Source: JANMCE01 sp031360915 | Lineage (GTDB): Bacteria; Actinomycetota; Acidimicrobiia; Acidimicrobiales; Ilumatobacteraceae | DNA: 22,219 bases | Direction: 5' to 3' | NCBI GenBank assembly: GCA_031360915.1 | Contig: JANMCE010000372.1 | Coordinates: 1-22,219 of the forward strand | Shown: one piece after another, positions 21,797 to 22,219 of the stretch | Position numbering within the stretch: position 1 is the stretch's first letter | Layout: every line of letters begins with the position of its first letter | Translations under genes and position numbers: made by a program | The notes under the pieces: model-generated | Seen by the model: the letters and a program-made list of their open reading frames with translations, nothing else | Told to the model about the DNA's origin: nothing | The model's database searches: none

Positions 21797-22219
21797 GGGA
21801 CGCTCGTCGACGTGAGAAAGACCAGCTTGAATTTGCCAACCTGAAGCTCGTCCCCGTTCACCATTTGGGCGTCACCGTCGATGCGGGCTTGGTTCAGGTA
21901 GGTGCCGTTGAGCGAGCCGGCGTCGCGCACGATGAAGCTGTCGCCGCGTCGTTCAACTTCGACGTGATTGCGCGATACGGTGATGTCGTCGAGATACACA
22001 TCGGACTCTGGCCGTCGACCCAGCTTGGTGACGGTCGGATTCAGGCGCACGCGTAGCCCGGCCTGCGGTCCGGACCGCACTAGCAACACCCCGGTGTCAC
22101 GCGGAAGATCGGCCAGGTTGATGCGAACATCGTCATCTGAACTCTCCGAATCCTGCAGCGGATCCGACGGGTGGAACACAATGGTGCGATCGTCGCGGGT
22201 GATGTCCAGCGTGGCGCCG
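21793..22219 (-). CDS. garA: FHA-domain protein, GarA/OdhI-like (5' end beyond right edge)
   Basis: The frame is open to the right edge, so the start lies outside the window; an internal GTG at 22179 is not needed. The C-terminal FHA domain has GVLLVRSGPQAGLRVRLNP, GRRPESDVYLDD, the phosphopeptide-binding ITVSRNHVEVE and GSLNGTYLN. Upstream, the frame reads TRDDRTIVFHPSDP, which aligns with the ETTSVFRADF phosphorylation motif of mycobacterial GarA; the Thr in DDRTIVF would be the kinase target. GarA binds and restrains 2-oxoglutarate-metabolising enzymes, controlled by Ser/Thr kinases. The family assignment also rests on the following ftsR-DUF151-merR genes. The symbol is by homology and position only. 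Confidence 0.88.
   Translation of the reverse strand, partial: GATLDITRDDRTIVFHPSDPLQDSESSDDDVRINLADLPRDTGVLLVRSGPQAGLRVRLNPTVTKLGRRPESDVYLDDITVSRNHVEVERRGDSFIVRDAGSLNGTYLNQARIDGDAQMVNGDELQVGKFKLVFLTSTSVP

Noticed and set aside
1..22219. CRISPR arrays, tRNA or rRNA genes, prophage structural genes and restriction or toxin-antitoxin systems.
   Set aside because: I saw no regularly spaced repeats, no tRNA-like T-arm/anticodon pattern and no proteins of these classes, though I could not run dedicated searches.

Overview
The window is high-GC DNA from an actinobacterium. The run FHA protein - FtsR-like MerR - DUF151 protein - second MerR - glycine-cleavage gene has the same order as the garA-ftsR-DUF151-MerR-gcvB region of mycobacteria. 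The presence of gcvT in that run, single-chain GcvP with a tandem glycine riboswitch, and the protein flavour suggest Acidimicrobiia or a nearby lineage. That placement is an inference; no rRNA or other taxonomic marker is present.

Positions 1-10,374 are an accessory zone of nested, decayed mobile DNA. It starts with the N-terminal part of a Tn3-family transposase that runs off the left edge, with its 38-bp terminal repeat inserted in an ISKra4-type element. That element keeps an IS1096-TnpR-like (pRiA4b ORF-3) passenger gene and one 25-bp end. Next come a secreted sulfatase, a DUF6431-like zinc-ribbon/HTH fragment behind a strong inverted repeat, an AT-rich patch with a dif-like recombination core, a 178-bp MITE whose ends match the ISKra4 end, a broken relaxase-like fragment, an unrecognised four-helix membrane protein, an IS1595-like transposase fragment, and a 244-bp Tn3-derived miniature element (TIME) abutting a second, truncated Tn3 transposase.

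Positions 10,623-12,709 hold a two-gene operon on the minus strand: a luciferase-like (LLM) flavin-dependent oxidoreductase followed by an alpha/beta hydrolase, overlapping by 4 bp. A serine-resolvase remnant (about 12.9-13.1 kb) separates it from the conserved part.

Positions 13,280-22,219 are conserved chromosomal genes. A tandem glycine riboswitch, with a hairpin that covers the Shine-Dalgarno sequence, precedes gcvP. A membrane PAS-GGDEF-EAL protein follows on the same strand. Convergent to it is FHA - ftsR-like merR - DUF151 - (own promoter and palindrome) merR - gcvT, with ATGA overlaps at FHA/ftsR and merR/gcvT. The two glycine-cleavage genes therefore appear to be controlled separately: gcvP by a glycine-sensing RNA, gcvT within a MerR-containing operon. 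gcvH is not in the window.

The observations most worth following are the compact riboswitch expression platform, the TIME and the ISKra4-derived MITE, the dif-like core, and the promoter/palindrome before merR-gcvT. I did not find a wholly new defence or metabolic system.
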